From Photobacterium toruni (GTDB taxonomy: Bacteria > Pseudomonadota > Gammaproteobacteria > Enterobacterales > Vibrionaceae): DNA of 32,419 nt. The stretch lies in the NCBI RefSeq assembly GCF_024529955.1, contig NZ_AP024858.1, forward strand, positions 1-32,419, given 5' to 3'. The notes beneath the pieces are model-generated. The model saw only the letters and a list, made by a program, of their open reading frames with translations. It ran no database searches and was not told the origin of the DNA. Made by a program: the position numbers and the translations under genes. This document shows positions 1-8,600 of this stretch, piece by piece; positions within the stretch are counted from its first letter, which is position 1, and every line of letters begins with the position of its first letter.

Positions 1-1437
1 TCGAATTTCAATGTCAGTCTTACCAAAGTATTGGCTCAGGTTATCATTAAGGCTTTGCGCCCCTTGTTTCGTATTATTCAACTCAGCCTTAATGAAGCCG
101 ATACGTTTGTTCTTTGCATCTACATCTTTCTGTATTGCTTTGGCTATGTCTTCAAATGCAGTGATGTCAGTTGACGCTTGCAAATGGTTGTAATCTTGTG
201 TTTCTTGATAAACGTAGTGGCGTTTAACCTCTTCAATAGCATTTCTTTGTTCGGATGAATGATTAGAGGCTCGTTCGTTATGCGCCTTAATTGGTTTATT
301 GAATTTATTTAGTAATTCCGTTGAATCAGGCATTGGATAATCTGAAGCATTAAAAGGTAATGCTTCTGCCATATTGTCTTTTTTGTTGATCAGTAATTGA
401 AGTAACGACTGCTTCATAGTTTGAAAATATTGATTCAATGGTTCAATTTCATTTCTATAGTCATCTAATTCAGCCTGTAAATCTGGATATAACTGGCTAG
501 TATTTGGAATACTTGTAGTTAGTGATTTCGTTTTTACTGTAGCAATAGCAGAATTAATTTTCCGGCTTAATTCTTTATAAGCTTTTGAAAAATAATTATT
601 AAGTTCATCTATGCGTTCAGTTCTGATAGAGCTTTTACAGAATTGACAGGTTGTATGATCTTCATGACGCTCAATACCTTCTTCAACCCAATCCCTTAAT
701 TTCTTATCAGTTTCTAATTCACTAATAGTTATCTGTGTTACTGACGTACTCATGATTTCTTGAATGTCAGCTAAGACTGTCGTCATATCTGGTAAAGTAA
801 TCGTTGCTTTAGATATACTTGCAACAGCAGTAGCTTTTGCTACATCAATAGACGCACTTAATTGTTCTGGAGTCAGTTTATGCTCTGCTACTGCACTACC
901 GAGCATTGACTTTACACTTGCTACGTTGAAAGTGGATCTTCCAAGAATGTTTAGATCAGTAACATTACGACCAACTGTTGTAAGGCGCTTATTCTTTTCT
1001 CTTTCTTTGTCTAAAGCTAACTTTGAATTATTGTCTCGTTCTTTTTCTTTTGCTGGGATAGTTTCTTCTAATTGTTTCAGTTCTTCTTCTAATTCAATAT
1101 TCTTTTCACCAATAATCAGGACAGAGTTGACACTTGATTCAGAGAAGTTAACGTTCCTCGCTATGTAATCTGAATTGAATACACGCAAGTTTTCAATTTT
1201 TTGAATTGCGTTGCTTTTAATTGATAAACCTTCATGCCTGTCAATTTCGAATGAACCAGCTTCAAAGCCTTCAGTTATCTCACCTAGCTGCATTGCTTGA
1301 AAAATACGTGATAACGTAGTTTTTCCTGAATAGTTGAAGCCATAGAACAAATTGAATTGATGGAAAGGTTGCCCAGCATTGGTCTTAACATTTTTGAAGA
1401 TGCCGAAGTTTTTTATTGATTTTATGTTCTTAAACAT
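1..1437 (-). CDS. RloC/Rad50-like ABC ATPase, N-terminal part (continues at the window's right end)
   Basis: This is the first 479 codons of a gene cut by linearisation; it continues without a frame break at 32419 and ends at 31643, giving 737 residues in all. The start is ATG at 1437, preceded by GGGA about 8 bases upstream. A Walker A motif GFNYSGKT sits at residues 33-40. A long helical region follows, broken near residue 265 by CQFC, a single CxxC like the zinc hook of Rad50 and RloC. These features place it in the AAA_13 group of ABC-type ATPases, many of which act in phage defence, as RloC does by cutting tRNA. No nuclease domain separate from the ATPase is visible. The next gene in the same direction is the SIR2-TPR gene, a likely partner. 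Family assignment is firm; a defence role is inferred. Confidence 0.85.
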   Translation of the reverse strand, partial: MFKNIKSIKNFGIFKNVKTNAGQPFHQFNLFYGFNYSGKTTLSRIFQAMQLGEITEGFEAGSFEIDRHEGLSIKSNAIQKIENLRVFNSDYIARNVNFSESSVNSVLIIGEKNIELEEELKQLEETIPAKEKERDNNSKLALDKEREKNKRLTTVGRNVTDLNILGRSTFNVASVKSMLGSAVAEHKLTPEQLSASIDVAKATAVASISKATITLPDMTTVLADIQEIMSTSVTQITISELETDKKLRDWVEEGIERHEDHTTCQFCKSSIRTERIDELNNYFSKAYKELSRKINSAIATVKTKSLTTSIPNTSQLYPDLQAELDDYRNEIEPLNQYFQTMKQSLLQLLINKKDNMAEALPFNASDYPMPDSTELLNKFNKPIKAHNERASNHSSEQRNAIEEVKRHYVYQETQDYNHLQASTDITAFEDIAKAIQKDVDAKNKRIGFIKAELNNTKQGAQSLNDNLSQYFGKTDIEIR

Positions 1438-1685
1438 ACGTATATCCCGCATAAATGAGCGGTAGATTGTACTACACCCTATTAATTTTTTGATGTGACT
1501 AATATCAACCTGATTGAATAATTTGTTAAACCCACATCTAAGTTAGAATATTTATACTTGGAAGTTATTAATTGCTTCATTACATCAATAATTGCATTTC
1601 AATTTCGTGTTTGAGTTATTTTAGGTATACCCCAACAAAACCAGTTCACTTCATCTCTCAACCCGAATTGCATCATTTAAGAAAC

Positions 1686-1736
1686 CACCTATAATAAACC
1701 AATTAAAGAAACCAACTTAAATTAAACCAATAGGTG
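1686..1736. promoter_or_regulatory. Inverted repeat and AAACCA repeats ahead of a serine recombinase
   Basis: CACCTAT (1686-1692) and ATAGGTG (1730-1736) form a 7-base inverted repeat around four AACCA-type direct repeats about 15 bases apart. The block ends at the ribosome site of the recombinase at 1743. Resolvases usually bind their own promoter, so this is a candidate operator or res half-site. The rest of 1438-1685 is AT-rich and holds the divergent promoters for the recombinase and the ATPase gene, with no other feature seen. Confidence 0.4.
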
Positions 1737-1742
1737 ATGATA

Positions 1743-2345
1743 ATGCTAATTCGGGCCTACCTTCGTGCGTCAACCACAGAACAAGATGCTCAACGAGCAA
1801 AAGAAGAACTTAAAGCCTTTGGGACGAAGTTTGAGCATCGTATTGCTGGCTACTACATTGAAAACCAATCTGGCACCAAGTTAGAACGTCCCGAACTTAA
1901 TAAGCTAATTGAAGATAGCGAAGCCGGTGATGTGTTGTTGATTGAAAAGATGGACCGTTTAACTCGCTTGCCCTGGGGTGAATGGAAAACCTTGAAAGCG
2001 CGTATTATGGAAAAAGGGTTAGTTATTGTGGTAGTAGATCAGCCCATGACTCATACCGTGTTCACTTCTGGTGAGCAAAACAGCATTACTCTGGCCTTAA
2101 CTGAATTTATGTTGGATTTGGGTGCAGCTATGGCGCGTGATGATTATGAAACACGCCATAAACGTCAGGCTCAAGGGATCGCTAAGGCAAAAGAGGAAGG
2201 AAAGTATCGAGGTCGCCAACCTAATTTAGCGTTACATCACGATATTTTAGATCAATTGACGCTAGGACGTAGCTATTCGCAGATACAACAGAAGTTAGGG
2301 TGTAGTAGGGCGACAATAGCAAAGATTAGAAAGCAAAAAGGATAA
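1743..2345 (+). CDS. Serine recombinase (resolvase/invertase family)
   Basis: A 200-residue member of the small serine recombinase family. The catalytic N-terminal domain opens IRAYLRAST, with the nucleophile serine inside RAST, followed by DVLLIEKMDRLTR, which carries the conserved arginines. The long E-helix runs through MARDDYETRHKRQAQGI, and the protein ends with GRQPN and a C-terminal helix-turn-helix (SYSQIQQKLGCSRATIAKI). ATG at 1743 is chosen because TAGGTGAT lies 7-8 bases before it; a GTG and an ATG at 1734 and 1737 are in frame but sit on that site. It is clearly different from the second recombinase at 12359. It could resolve plasmid multimers or have come with the neighbouring accessory genes; the substrate cannot be told from sequence. 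Confidence 0.9.
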   Translation: MLIRAYLRASTTEQDAQRAKEELKAFGTKFEHRIAGYYIENQSGTKLERPELNKLIEDSEAGDVLLIEKMDRLTRLPWGEWKTLKARIMEKGLVIVVVDQPMTHTVFTSGEQNSITLALTEFMLDLGAAMARDDYETRHKRQAQGIAKAKEEGKYRGRQPNLALHHDILDQLTLGRSYSQIQQKLGCSRATIAKIRKQKG

Positions 2346-2362
2346 CCGATTTGGTCATCCTT
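2338..2362. terminator. Bidirectional terminator hairpin
   Basis: AAGGATAACC and GGTCATCCTT pair with one mismatch around a 5-base loop, between two convergent genes (recombinase ending 2345, small protein ending 2369). The plus-strand side is followed by a short T-rich stretch. Confidence 0.55.
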
Positions 2363-2368
2363 CTATTT

Positions 2369-2584
2369 CTAGGCGTGAATAGGTGATTGATCTTCTAATT
2401 CATGAGAATTATTAGCTCTTTGTTTTTTTTGCTCTGCTAATAATTTATTAAGCTGTGTTGTAATATCTAAATCAATATCTAGTGCATTATTCTCAGAAGG
2501 AGCACTAGATGTTGTGCTATTATCTTTTTTGTTTAAAGTTGTATTTGTTGCTGCCGCAATAATCCACTTATTAAAAATATTCAT
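2369..2584 (-). CDS. Small protein of the HipA-like operon, 71 aa
   Basis: The fourth and last gene of the AT-rich operon. Its ATG overlaps the stop of the GAF-type gene (ATGA at 2581-2584), so the two are translationally coupled. A hydrophobic patch near the N-terminus (NKWIIAAATN) is followed by a Ser/Asn-rich linker and a polar helix. Residues about 41-50 (ITTQLNKLL) repeat almost exactly the N-terminus of the DUF3037-like protein two genes upstream, which starts MITTQLNKLL. No known family was recognised. A role as a partner or regulator of the operon's other products is inferred only from coupling and the shared peptide. Confidence 0.65.
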   Translation of the reverse strand: MNIFNKWIIAAATNTTLNKKDNSTTSSAPSENNALDIDLDITTQLNKLLAEQKKQRANNSHELEDQSPIHA

Positions 2585-4020
2585 ACTCCCCCCTTTTTAT
2601 TTTTGGTATTGGAACTTTTTATATTTCCTATTGCAGATAATATACTCTTTTTAAGTTTCGTGCCAGATAATCTTGTTACTGCTTGCTCTTTTATCTCTAC
2701 AGTGACAGTGTCACTATTTTGATTTTCTGAACTTATATTTTTTTTGTTTATTACTTCAATTAAAGAATAGAATATTGGGATCATTATTTCTATATTGAAG
2801 ACATGTGGGATTATTAAATTATAAAGTATTTCGTGTCTCTTGTTCTGGAATGGATCATTTATATCTGAATAAATGTTTATTACACCTAATGGTTTGTTTT
2901 TTACGCCTTTATCATATATTGGAATTGATAATACTGACATAGTTGTATCATATTTATAATAATCAATTATGTCTTTTTTAAATTCAGGTGTTATATGCTT
3001 GTTAACTTTATTTTTATTTAATAATTTATTTAATGTTTTATCTATATTGTCAGTGTTTTTTATATATTGTATGCTTCCTTGCTCTAATGACTTAGGAGCA
3101 CCAATAAAATTGGGGTGTGATTTATTATTGTTGTTAGCAAACGCTGGTGTACTATATGGCATTACTAGAGATATTTTATCATTATCTTTTATTCCATCTT
3201 TGTTACTTGTAGAGAAATTTTTGTTACAAACTAAAATATAATCACAATGATCTAGTTTTGAATTTAAATTATCGTTAAATAAGAAAAATGGTGAATGGTT
3301 AATTGAGTCTCTTAAAGTATCATCTGCCTCTATTGTTTCCTTAACATTTCTAACATCAATTAAACTAAAAAAGTTTATATTGAATTTAGCATCGCCACAA
3401 AAGTGTTCAGTCCATTTTTGTGTGATACTGGTTATATTTTTTAATGTGTCAAGTATATATCCCTCAGTAAGAACTAAAGATTTTTCTGCGGCTTTTTTAT
3501 TATCTTCTTTTTTTAAAACTTCCATATAAGCATTCGTTATCTGATAAAGATTAGTTGTTTCTTCTTTAAGCTTTTCGGAGTTTCTATAAATAACATCACT
3601 TGTAGGTAGTGTCCTTTCTCTTTCTTGTAGGTATTTGTTACCTTTATCTCTTATTAAAGTTAAAAGTATTACTAATGTTATAGCAAAAAGAAAAATAATA
3701 CCAATAGTTGAAATTTGGTCACTATTTTTCCAATATTCGAAATTTATATAAGTAAGAAGTTCAGGTGCTTGTAAACTTGCTTGAGTTGCCCAAGTAATAT
3801 TAAATATTGAAAATAGAAATGTTATAATTGGCCCTGTACTCAATATGCAAATATTTTTTATTAATCTGTTTTGACTTTTTATAAGATATATTGAAAGTAT
3901 AATAACAGAAAGAAGCACTACTAAAACATAACCATTTTTTGTCATAGACAATGATTCTGTTGCGTTACTTATAACATCTATCTTACATAGATAAGGTGAA
4001 AGTTTTTCACAAATGTTCAT
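2581..4020 (-). CDS. Membrane protein with C-terminal GAF-like domain
   Basis: About 479 residues from ATG 4020. Three hydrophobic stretches lie in the first 130 residues (VLVVLLSVIILSIYLI; ICILSTGPIITFLFSIF; IGIIFLFAITLVILLTLI), then a charged helical linker. The second half contains SVLSIPIYDKG and KPLGVINIYSD, a pattern typical of the late strands of GAF domains. This suggests a membrane-anchored ligand-sensing protein with no obvious output domain. ATG 4020 is preferred to an in-frame start at 4050 because the latter lies inside the upstream gene, whose stop is 2 bases before 4020. The gene is very AT-rich. It is the third gene of the HipA-like operon and could be its sensor; that is inference. 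Confidence 0.7.
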   Translation of the reverse strand: MNICEKLSPYLCKIDVISNATESLSMTKNGYVLVVLLSVIILSIYLIKSQNRLIKNICILSTGPIITFLFSIFNITWATQASLQAPELLTYINFEYWKNSDQISTIGIIFLFAITLVILLTLIRDKGNKYLQERERTLPTSDVIYRNSEKLKEETTNLYQITNAYMEVLKKEDNKKAAEKSLVLTEGYILDTLKNITSITQKWTEHFCGDAKFNINFFSLIDVRNVKETIEADDTLRDSINHSPFFLFNDNLNSKLDHCDYILVCNKNFSTSNKDGIKDNDKISLVMPYSTPAFANNNNKSHPNFIGAPKSLEQGSIQYIKNTDNIDKTLNKLLNKNKVNKHITPEFKKDIIDYYKYDTTMSVLSIPIYDKGVKNKPLGVINIYSDINDPFQNKRHEILYNLIIPHVFNIEIMIPIFYSLIEVINKKNISSENQNSDTVTVEIKEQAVTRLSGTKLKKSILSAIGNIKSSNTKNKKGGV

Positions 4021-4022
4021 AG

Positions 4023-4892
4023 TTAAGCTACTATTCCGTCTAAACACCAATTGCTAATTTTTTGTGATAATTCTTTTAAATTTGAATTTGACTCAACAAA
4101 AATATTTCTTTTTTTTGTTATCCAATAGAATTTATCTAGTTCATTTTCTATGATTATTTTTTCTTTTGAACTTTCACTACTCCATTTAGGTAATGCAATA
4201 AATATAGCATTATTCTTGTTTTCTTTTATATTTTTCGCTATTTCTATATCTTGATAACCATCAAAAAGATTACATTTTACTCTTTGGTTGTCTACATAAA
4301 TAGTTGAAACTAATGTTGCTGCTCCATTTTCTTTTTTAAAAGGTAAATATGCTATATTATCATCAACTGTTAAATAATTATTTACTGGTACATGCTTTTC
4401 ATAATTAAGTGATAAATTTATTTTTAAATCATTATTTAACTCTTTAAATATTGTTTCTCTTGATTTTGTTACTAGAGTGTTTTTCTTCCTCTCTTTCAAT
4501 TTAATACCTAGTGGTATTAGGTTGTTATATAGGTTTGATATTATTTCATTATGGTTATTACCTTGTGTAAATCCAAGTTTAGTTATATTTATTTGTTCCG
4601 TTAAATTTTTATTTTCTAATCTATTGTTTCTTATGTGATACTCGGATAATTCACAGGCAATATCTAAATTAAAACTTATTTTTTTTGAATACATATATGA
4701 TATTCTCTCATATGTATCTATCATCTTTATTACTTTTCTTCTATTGTTAAATTCTTCAAAAACAACTCCGATATTTATTTTTTCTTTTGTTATTATATTT
4801 GGCATCCATTGGATTATATAACTATTACCTATTATTAAGTTACCATTTAAATTTTCTTTTTTTAATAACTTGTTTAGTTGTGTTGTAATCAT
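4023..4892 (-). CDS. DUF3037-like protein, 289 aa
   Basis: Residues about 24-48 read YIIQWMPNIITKEKINIGVV, which matches the opening pattern of DUF3037 proteins (a conserved Y..I...P.....E.iNiGVv). DUF3037 genes are commonly found next to HipA-like kinase genes, and here the start codon overlaps the kinase stop by 4 bases (ATGA at 4889-4892). That supports both calls. The rest of the protein is lysine- and asparagine-rich with no recognised motif and is longer than a typical DUF3037 protein, so a second domain is likely. The N-terminal MITTQLNKLL recurs inside the small protein at 2369. Biochemical function is unknown. Confidence 0.65.
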   Translation of the reverse strand: MITTQLNKLLKKENLNGNLIIGNSYIIQWMPNIITKEKINIGVVFEEFNNRRKVIKMIDTYERISYMYSKKISFNLDIACELSEYHIRNNRLENKNLTEQINITKLGFTQGNNHNEIISNLYNNLIPLGIKLKERKKNTLVTKSRETIFKELNNDLKINLSLNYEKHVPVNNYLTVDDNIAYLPFKKENGAATLVSTIYVDNQRVKCNLFDGYQDIEIAKNIKENKNNAIFIALPKWSSESSKEKIIIENELDKFYWITKKRNIFVESNSNLKELSQKISNWCLDGIVA

Positions 4893-5701
4893 ACTAATAA
4901 CCTTAGGTCTTCATTTACTCTTTCATTACCAAGTAAAGATCTCTCTTTTAAAAATACTTCTATAGCTTTTCTTTTATCTTTATCTTTTAATAAAAGTAAA
5001 TCCCACCAATAATTTAATTCATTTCTTGCTTTTTTATAATACAATTCATGGTTGCTATTTGCTTCTGATATTTTTGATTTTATAGGTAATGGACAGTTTG
5101 AGTTATATAATGATTCGTTAAGTTTGTTTTTTGCTTTATATGAAGGGTCTAATAAGTCTGCTTTCCAATTTAAATCGATAGGGAAATGACTATGATCTAT
5201 TAAAAATATATTATTTTCATCTTCAATTATTATATTCCCACTATTCCTATCTTCATTTGCTATCCAGTCGTCAAAAGCGATAGCCTCAGCTATACCACTC
5301 CAGGAAGCAATATACTCAAGTAGTTTTTTACATTCAGTTAAGTCACCTAGCTCATAAAGGCTTTGAGGTGTTTTTCCATTCAAAGCACTAGTTATGAACC
5401 CCCAAGGTATAAAGTTTTCATCTTTCACATCAAATTGGTAATTATTAGTGTTAATTAATGCCGCATATTTAGGTATAGGTAATTTACAATGTTTAGCTAA
5501 AATATACCCAGTAATTTCATTGATTAATCCTTGTTCATTTTCTTTTTTAAATCTTTTAATAAAAGCATTACTTTGGCTTTCATCGTCATTTCCCCAGTCA
5601 ACTGAACATGAATATGTATAAGCAGTCTTTCCTATTGGATGTCGACTGTAGACGGCTCTTAGTGCGTGTTCGTCAAGAACTAATATATTTTCTGTGCTCA
5701 T
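4889..5701 (-). CDS. HipA-like kinase (HipA_2 type)
   Basis: 270 residues, first gene of a four-gene operon. FDDWIANEDRNSGNI near residue 165 resembles the catalytic loop of HipA-type and PI3/4-kinase-like folds (Asp followed by Asn five residues on), and IFLIDHSHF about 15 residues later fits the metal-binding Asp of the DFG position. The N-lobe contains the expected lysine-bearing strand (AFIKRFKKE). HipA kinases phosphorylate protein targets and can arrest growth; HipA_2 members are shorter than E. coli HipA and usually lack the HipB partner, as here. The downstream DUF3037-like gene is a known companion of this family. No good ribosome site precedes ATG 5701, but a TATAAT lies 27 bases upstream. 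Confidence 0.75.
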   Translation of the reverse strand: MSTENILVLDEHALRAVYSRHPIGKTAYTYSCSVDWGNDDESQSNAFIKRFKKENEQGLINEITGYILAKHCKLPIPKYAALINTNNYQFDVKDENFIPWGFITSALNGKTPQSLYELGDLTECKKLLEYIASWSGIAEAIAFDDWIANEDRNSGNIIIEDENNIFLIDHSHFPIDLNWKADLLDPSYKAKNKLNESLYNSNCPLPIKSKISEANSNHELYYKKARNELNYWWDLLLLKDKDKRKAIEVFLKERSLLGNERVNEDLRLLV

Positions 5702-5727
5702 TATTCTAATGGTATTATTTTTTTTAC

Positions 5728-5755
5728 ATTATACTTTCTATTGCATAATAATGAC
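5728..5755 (-). promoter_or_regulatory. Candidate promoter of the HipA-like operon
   Basis: On the minus strand a perfect TATAAT occupies 5733-5728, 27 bases before the ATG at 5701. No strong -35 match is seen at the proper distance. The rest of 5702-5882 is AT-rich and carries nothing else recognised. Confidence 0.4.
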
Positions 5756-5882
5756 TAGTGAACGTGGCATAAATTAGCTTGCTATTTGTATGTAATTTGA
5801 TCATTAATCTGCTTTTTTTTAGTAAAAGATAAAATTTGAATTTATATAGGAAGTTTCTATTTACATACCAGCCCATCACTTA

Positions 5883-6377
5883 CTAATACAACCGCCCAAA
5901 CATGTGCATTTGCATGGTGATTGCTTTACCACTCTCTTTCTCAAACGTTAACCAATCTATGATGCCCTCGCCTGCATTGAACTTAGGGTGCCCATTCATA
6001 CTATCGATCTTAATCGTGGCGTAGTCTTGATGCCGTTTAATGTTTAATCCTGTGAGGCTATGGCCATCGACAATATAAAGGGTGTTGTCGTTGGTGGTGC
6101 AGCTGTTGGTGGTGGCTTCGGTGGTGGCGATAACGCACCAATCATCAGTCACGGTTTTAGTGTCGGTGAGGCCTACTGTGTGTAGGTATACTTCTTTATT
6201 GCGCATTACGGCTTCTGACTTGGCGGCAATGAATAGGCCTTTGAGTTCGGTAACTGTTCGTTCCATCTTGTTACGCGCTATTAAGCCATGAAAGCTAGGT
6301 GCGGCGGCTACGAGTATTATTGCTATAATGGCTACGGCAATAATCATTTCTAATAAAGTAAATCCATTTTTATTCAA
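5883..6377 (-). CDS. GspH/FimT-type pseudopilin
   Basis: 164 residues with a type IV prepilin N-terminus: short leader MNKNG, then FTLLEMIIAVAIIAIILVAA, with the glycine and the Glu at +5 needed for prepilin peptidase cleavage and methylation. The following segment (NKMERTVTELKGLFIAAKSEAVMRNKEV) is the amphipathic stem of GspH/FimT minor pseudopilins, and a beta-rich C-terminal domain with two cysteines follows. The start is TTG with AAGGT about 7 bases upstream. It is the last gene of a tight minus-strand operon, 37 bases after the YdjM-like gene. No other type II secretion or pilus genes are present, so it would rely on host machinery or on its operon partners. Confidence 0.85.
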   Translation of the reverse strand: MNKNGFTLLEMIIAVAIIAIILVAAAPSFHGLIARNKMERTVTELKGLFIAAKSEAVMRNKEVYLHTVGLTDTKTVTDDWCVIATTEATTNSCTTNDNTLYIVDGHSLTGLNIKRHQDYATIKIDSMNGHPKFNAGEGIIDWLTFEKESGKAITMQMHMFGRLY

Positions 6378-6414
6378 TTTGTTACCTTTATTTGTGTATT
6401 ACATTTGTACTACA

Positions 6415-6933
6415 TTATAAGAATTTAAAGCGGTTAGTTTTCCACTCTGAACCATCGATTAAACCGTTGTCGTAATAGCCTGCCCAATCAAAGAAAAACG
6501 GGCTAAAACTGCTTTCTCCAATCAAGTGACTAATGCCAATACAGATCACAATAACGGCTGCTGATATGGCGTATTCAATCGGATCACCGGTACGAAATCG
6601 CCCGCCAAATAAGTGGAATCGTCGGTCGCTATAGGGGGAAAACGGCACCCCACTTACGGTCATTGCGTCAGTTAATATGTGGCTAACCCCACCCCAGGCG
6701 AATGCCATAAAAATGCCGTGGTAATCCCAAATAAAGGTGAATGCAATCGCAGCTGTTAGCCAATGGGTTAGAACATGGGTCGGTCCTCGATGTTTGATTT
6801 TTCGACCACAGATTTTGGCAACGTATTCCATCCAATCGGGGGCTGTGGCTCCTGCTACGCATACAGCAACGTGTGGTGGTGAAACGACGGCACATAATGA
6901 TCCTGCTATGAGTGTGTGATTGAGCCATTTCAT
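6415..6933 (-). CDS. YdjM-like membrane metal-dependent hydrolase
   Basis: 172 residues. HRGPTHVLTHW near residue 50 and the later GGVSHILTDAMT carry the histidine and aspartate pattern of the YdjM (DUF457) family of inner-membrane metal-dependent hydrolases. Hydrophobic helices lie at the N-terminus, around TAAIAFTFIW and at YAISAAVIVICIGIS. YdjM of E. coli is LexA-regulated; no clear LexA box was noticed here. The ATG overlaps the stop of the preceding gene (ATGA, 6930-6933). The substrate is unknown for the family. Confidence 0.8.
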   Translation of the reverse strand: MKWLNHTLIAGSLCAVVSPPHVAVCVAGATAPDWMEYVAKICGRKIKHRGPTHVLTHWLTAAIAFTFIWDYHGIFMAFAWGGVSHILTDAMTVSGVPFSPYSDRRFHLFGGRFRTGDPIEYAISAAVIVICIGISHLIGESSFSPFFFDWAGYYDNGLIDGSEWKTNRFKFL

Positions 6934-7763
6934 TGCTGTTTATTCGTCTTAGCTTGAGATGGAGGAAGATAAGCGATTTTCTTAAGATAGGTATTTACGT
7001 GTTTGCTGCTGTCGGTGTCACACATTGAGATTAGGGCTAAACGGTTTTCAATGACTTTGGCCTCATGGTTGAGTATGTCGCGTTGTGCTGTTGCTACTTT
7101 TTCTAAAAAACCGATCTGCTCGGTGATATTAGCTATCCCTTGTTTTACTCGTGCTTGTGAACGGGCTTCCATCGCAAGATATATCCCCATTTCACGGTAA
7201 GCGTGGTTGCGGTTCGCTAATGCTTGCACAAAGGCAGCTACTTGGCTGGCGGTGCCTACTCTGCGTTTATGTTCCCACTCACGTTCTCTTGCTTGTTCTG
7301 TGGTTGAGTACAGCGGCATTTCTCCAACAATGCCAACATAGTGATCTGTTATGTCAGGCCAATCACTTGAATCATATTGATCAATACTGCTACGCATACC
7401 TGCGACTAAATTAACGTCTATTTTGAATTTGGTCTTTTCAGGATAGCAACGGGTGATCACTTGATAAATATGATCTGGATTTACTCGGGGGGCATTCTGC
7501 AGTGCGGGTATGGCGGTATGAAAATCGGGGCTTTCACCTTTTAACGTTGGTAGTTCAAACGGTTGTATTTCTGGCAACTCGTTCTCATCCGATTGTTGCC
7601 ATGGCAAGTCTATCGGCCATTGGCTTTCTGATTCAATTTCAGCATTGGCATCGTTACTGATAACGGCAAGTAATACGTATAGCGCAGTTAAAATAAGCAT
7701 CATTGTGTTAGCTGCGATTGTGATAAGTATTAGATGGGTAATGCTTGTTGGCTTAGTCGGCAC
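6930..7763 (-). CDS. Single-pass membrane protein with large periplasmic domain
   Basis: 277 residues from a GTG at 7763, chosen because AGGAG lies 8 bases upstream and because longer forms run deep into the ATPase gene. One N-terminal membrane helix (LILITIAANTMMLILTALYV) precedes an acidic, proline-rich linker and a domain with two cysteines (ITRCYPEKT; LISMCDTD) and a long helix. It overlaps the end of the ATPase gene by 11 bases and the YdjM-like gene by 4, so the operon is tight. No family was recognised. By position it could be the periplasmic partner of the membrane-anchored ATPase. Confidence 0.65.
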   Translation of the reverse strand: MPTKPTSITHLILITIAANTMMLILTALYVLLAVISNDANAEIESESQWPIDLPWQQSDENELPEIQPFELPTLKGESPDFHTAIPALQNAPRVNPDHIYQVITRCYPEKTKFKIDVNLVAGMRSSIDQYDSSDWPDITDHYVGIVGEMPLYSTTEQAREREWEHKRRVGTASQVAAFVQALANRNHAYREMGIYLAMEARSQARVKQGIANITEQIGFLEKVATAQRDILNHEAKVIENRLALISMCDTDSSKHVNTYLKKIAYLPPSQAKTNKQQ

Positions 7764-8475
7764 GAGTTGATCTCCTACCGCTACCCAACATCTGCAAACC
7801 GCCAACAACAGCGCCGACTTCCCATGCCCCAGATATGACGCATATCGCTACTAAAAACCACATTAGCGCCTTTGTGGTGTCATAACTAACATCACTTTCA
7901 AGATTTGTACGTTGTGGGTTTCTACGTTCGACTAGAGGGCGCATAGATGGGGGTAAGCGTCCTTCGTCACTTGTTGCTACAAGCCACAGTTTTGATGACA
8001 ACATACATTTGCGAGCGATTTGGGCTTTACGGCCTGTGAGCTTGTGCGCATCGTCAATGAATAGCATTGCTTGGGTATCGAGTAGGTAATCAGCAAGTAA
8101 ATCGGCTTTTAACTGTAAGTTGAGTTTGTGCCAAGGCGTAGCATTGGGCTCGATTTTCATAAATTCGGCATACCACTTATCAATTCCTTTAACTTCAATC
8201 CAGCTAGAAAGCGGCATTAGCCCTTCAAGTACGACAGGTTGTGCCTTTGGTCCCCAAATTTCGTGGCGGGAATCTTTGAGGCGCATTAGCCAGCGGCTTT
8301 TTCCAGAATCGTGGGCACCAGTGATGAGCTGGCACTGTTTTCGGCGCAGGCAAGTTTCAGTGCGGGTACTGCTTGGGGCAAACTTGCGCGGAGCATCAAC
8401 CACAAGCGGAGTGACGTACTTGAGGCCGTTTTTGCGTGTGCGCTTGTTGTCGGTTCGAAGTTTTAAAAATCTCAT
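7753..8475 (-). CDS. Membrane-anchored P-loop ATPase
   Basis: 240 residues from ATG 8475. Walker A GAHDSGKS lies near residue 55 and Walker B AMLFIDDAHK near residue 140, with a sensor-like LWLVATSDEG after it. The protein ends with a hydrophobic helix (ALMWFLVAICVISGAWEVGA) and a short basic tail. The plan of a cytoplasmic ATPase followed by one membrane helix recalls filamentous phage pI/Zot proteins, but those have a periplasmic C-terminal domain that is absent here; the next gene could supply it. It also resembles TniB/ExeA-like AAA ATPases in the Walker B region. An in-frame start at 8553 lacks support. It is the first gene of the operon ending with the pseudopilin. Confidence 0.65.
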   Translation of the reverse strand: MRFLKLRTDNKRTRKNGLKYVTPLVVDAPRKFAPSSTRTETCLRRKQCQLITGAHDSGKSRWLMRLKDSRHEIWGPKAQPVVLEGLMPLSSWIEVKGIDKWYAEFMKIEPNATPWHKLNLQLKADLLADYLLDTQAMLFIDDAHKLTGRKAQIARKCMLSSKLWLVATSDEGRLPPSMRPLVERRNPQRTNLESDVSYDTTKALMWFLVAICVISGAWEVGAVVGGLQMLGSGRRSTRAD

Positions 8476-8600
8476 GTATGTAGCGTGAGCAAAAAAAAAC
8501 GGAATTGAAAATTGCAATTTAGGGTGTGGGATGGGCTTCAACAGCGTCTGCAACTGTGTTGTTAATCACTAAAAATTTCGGAGAAAAAACTCGCGGAGCG

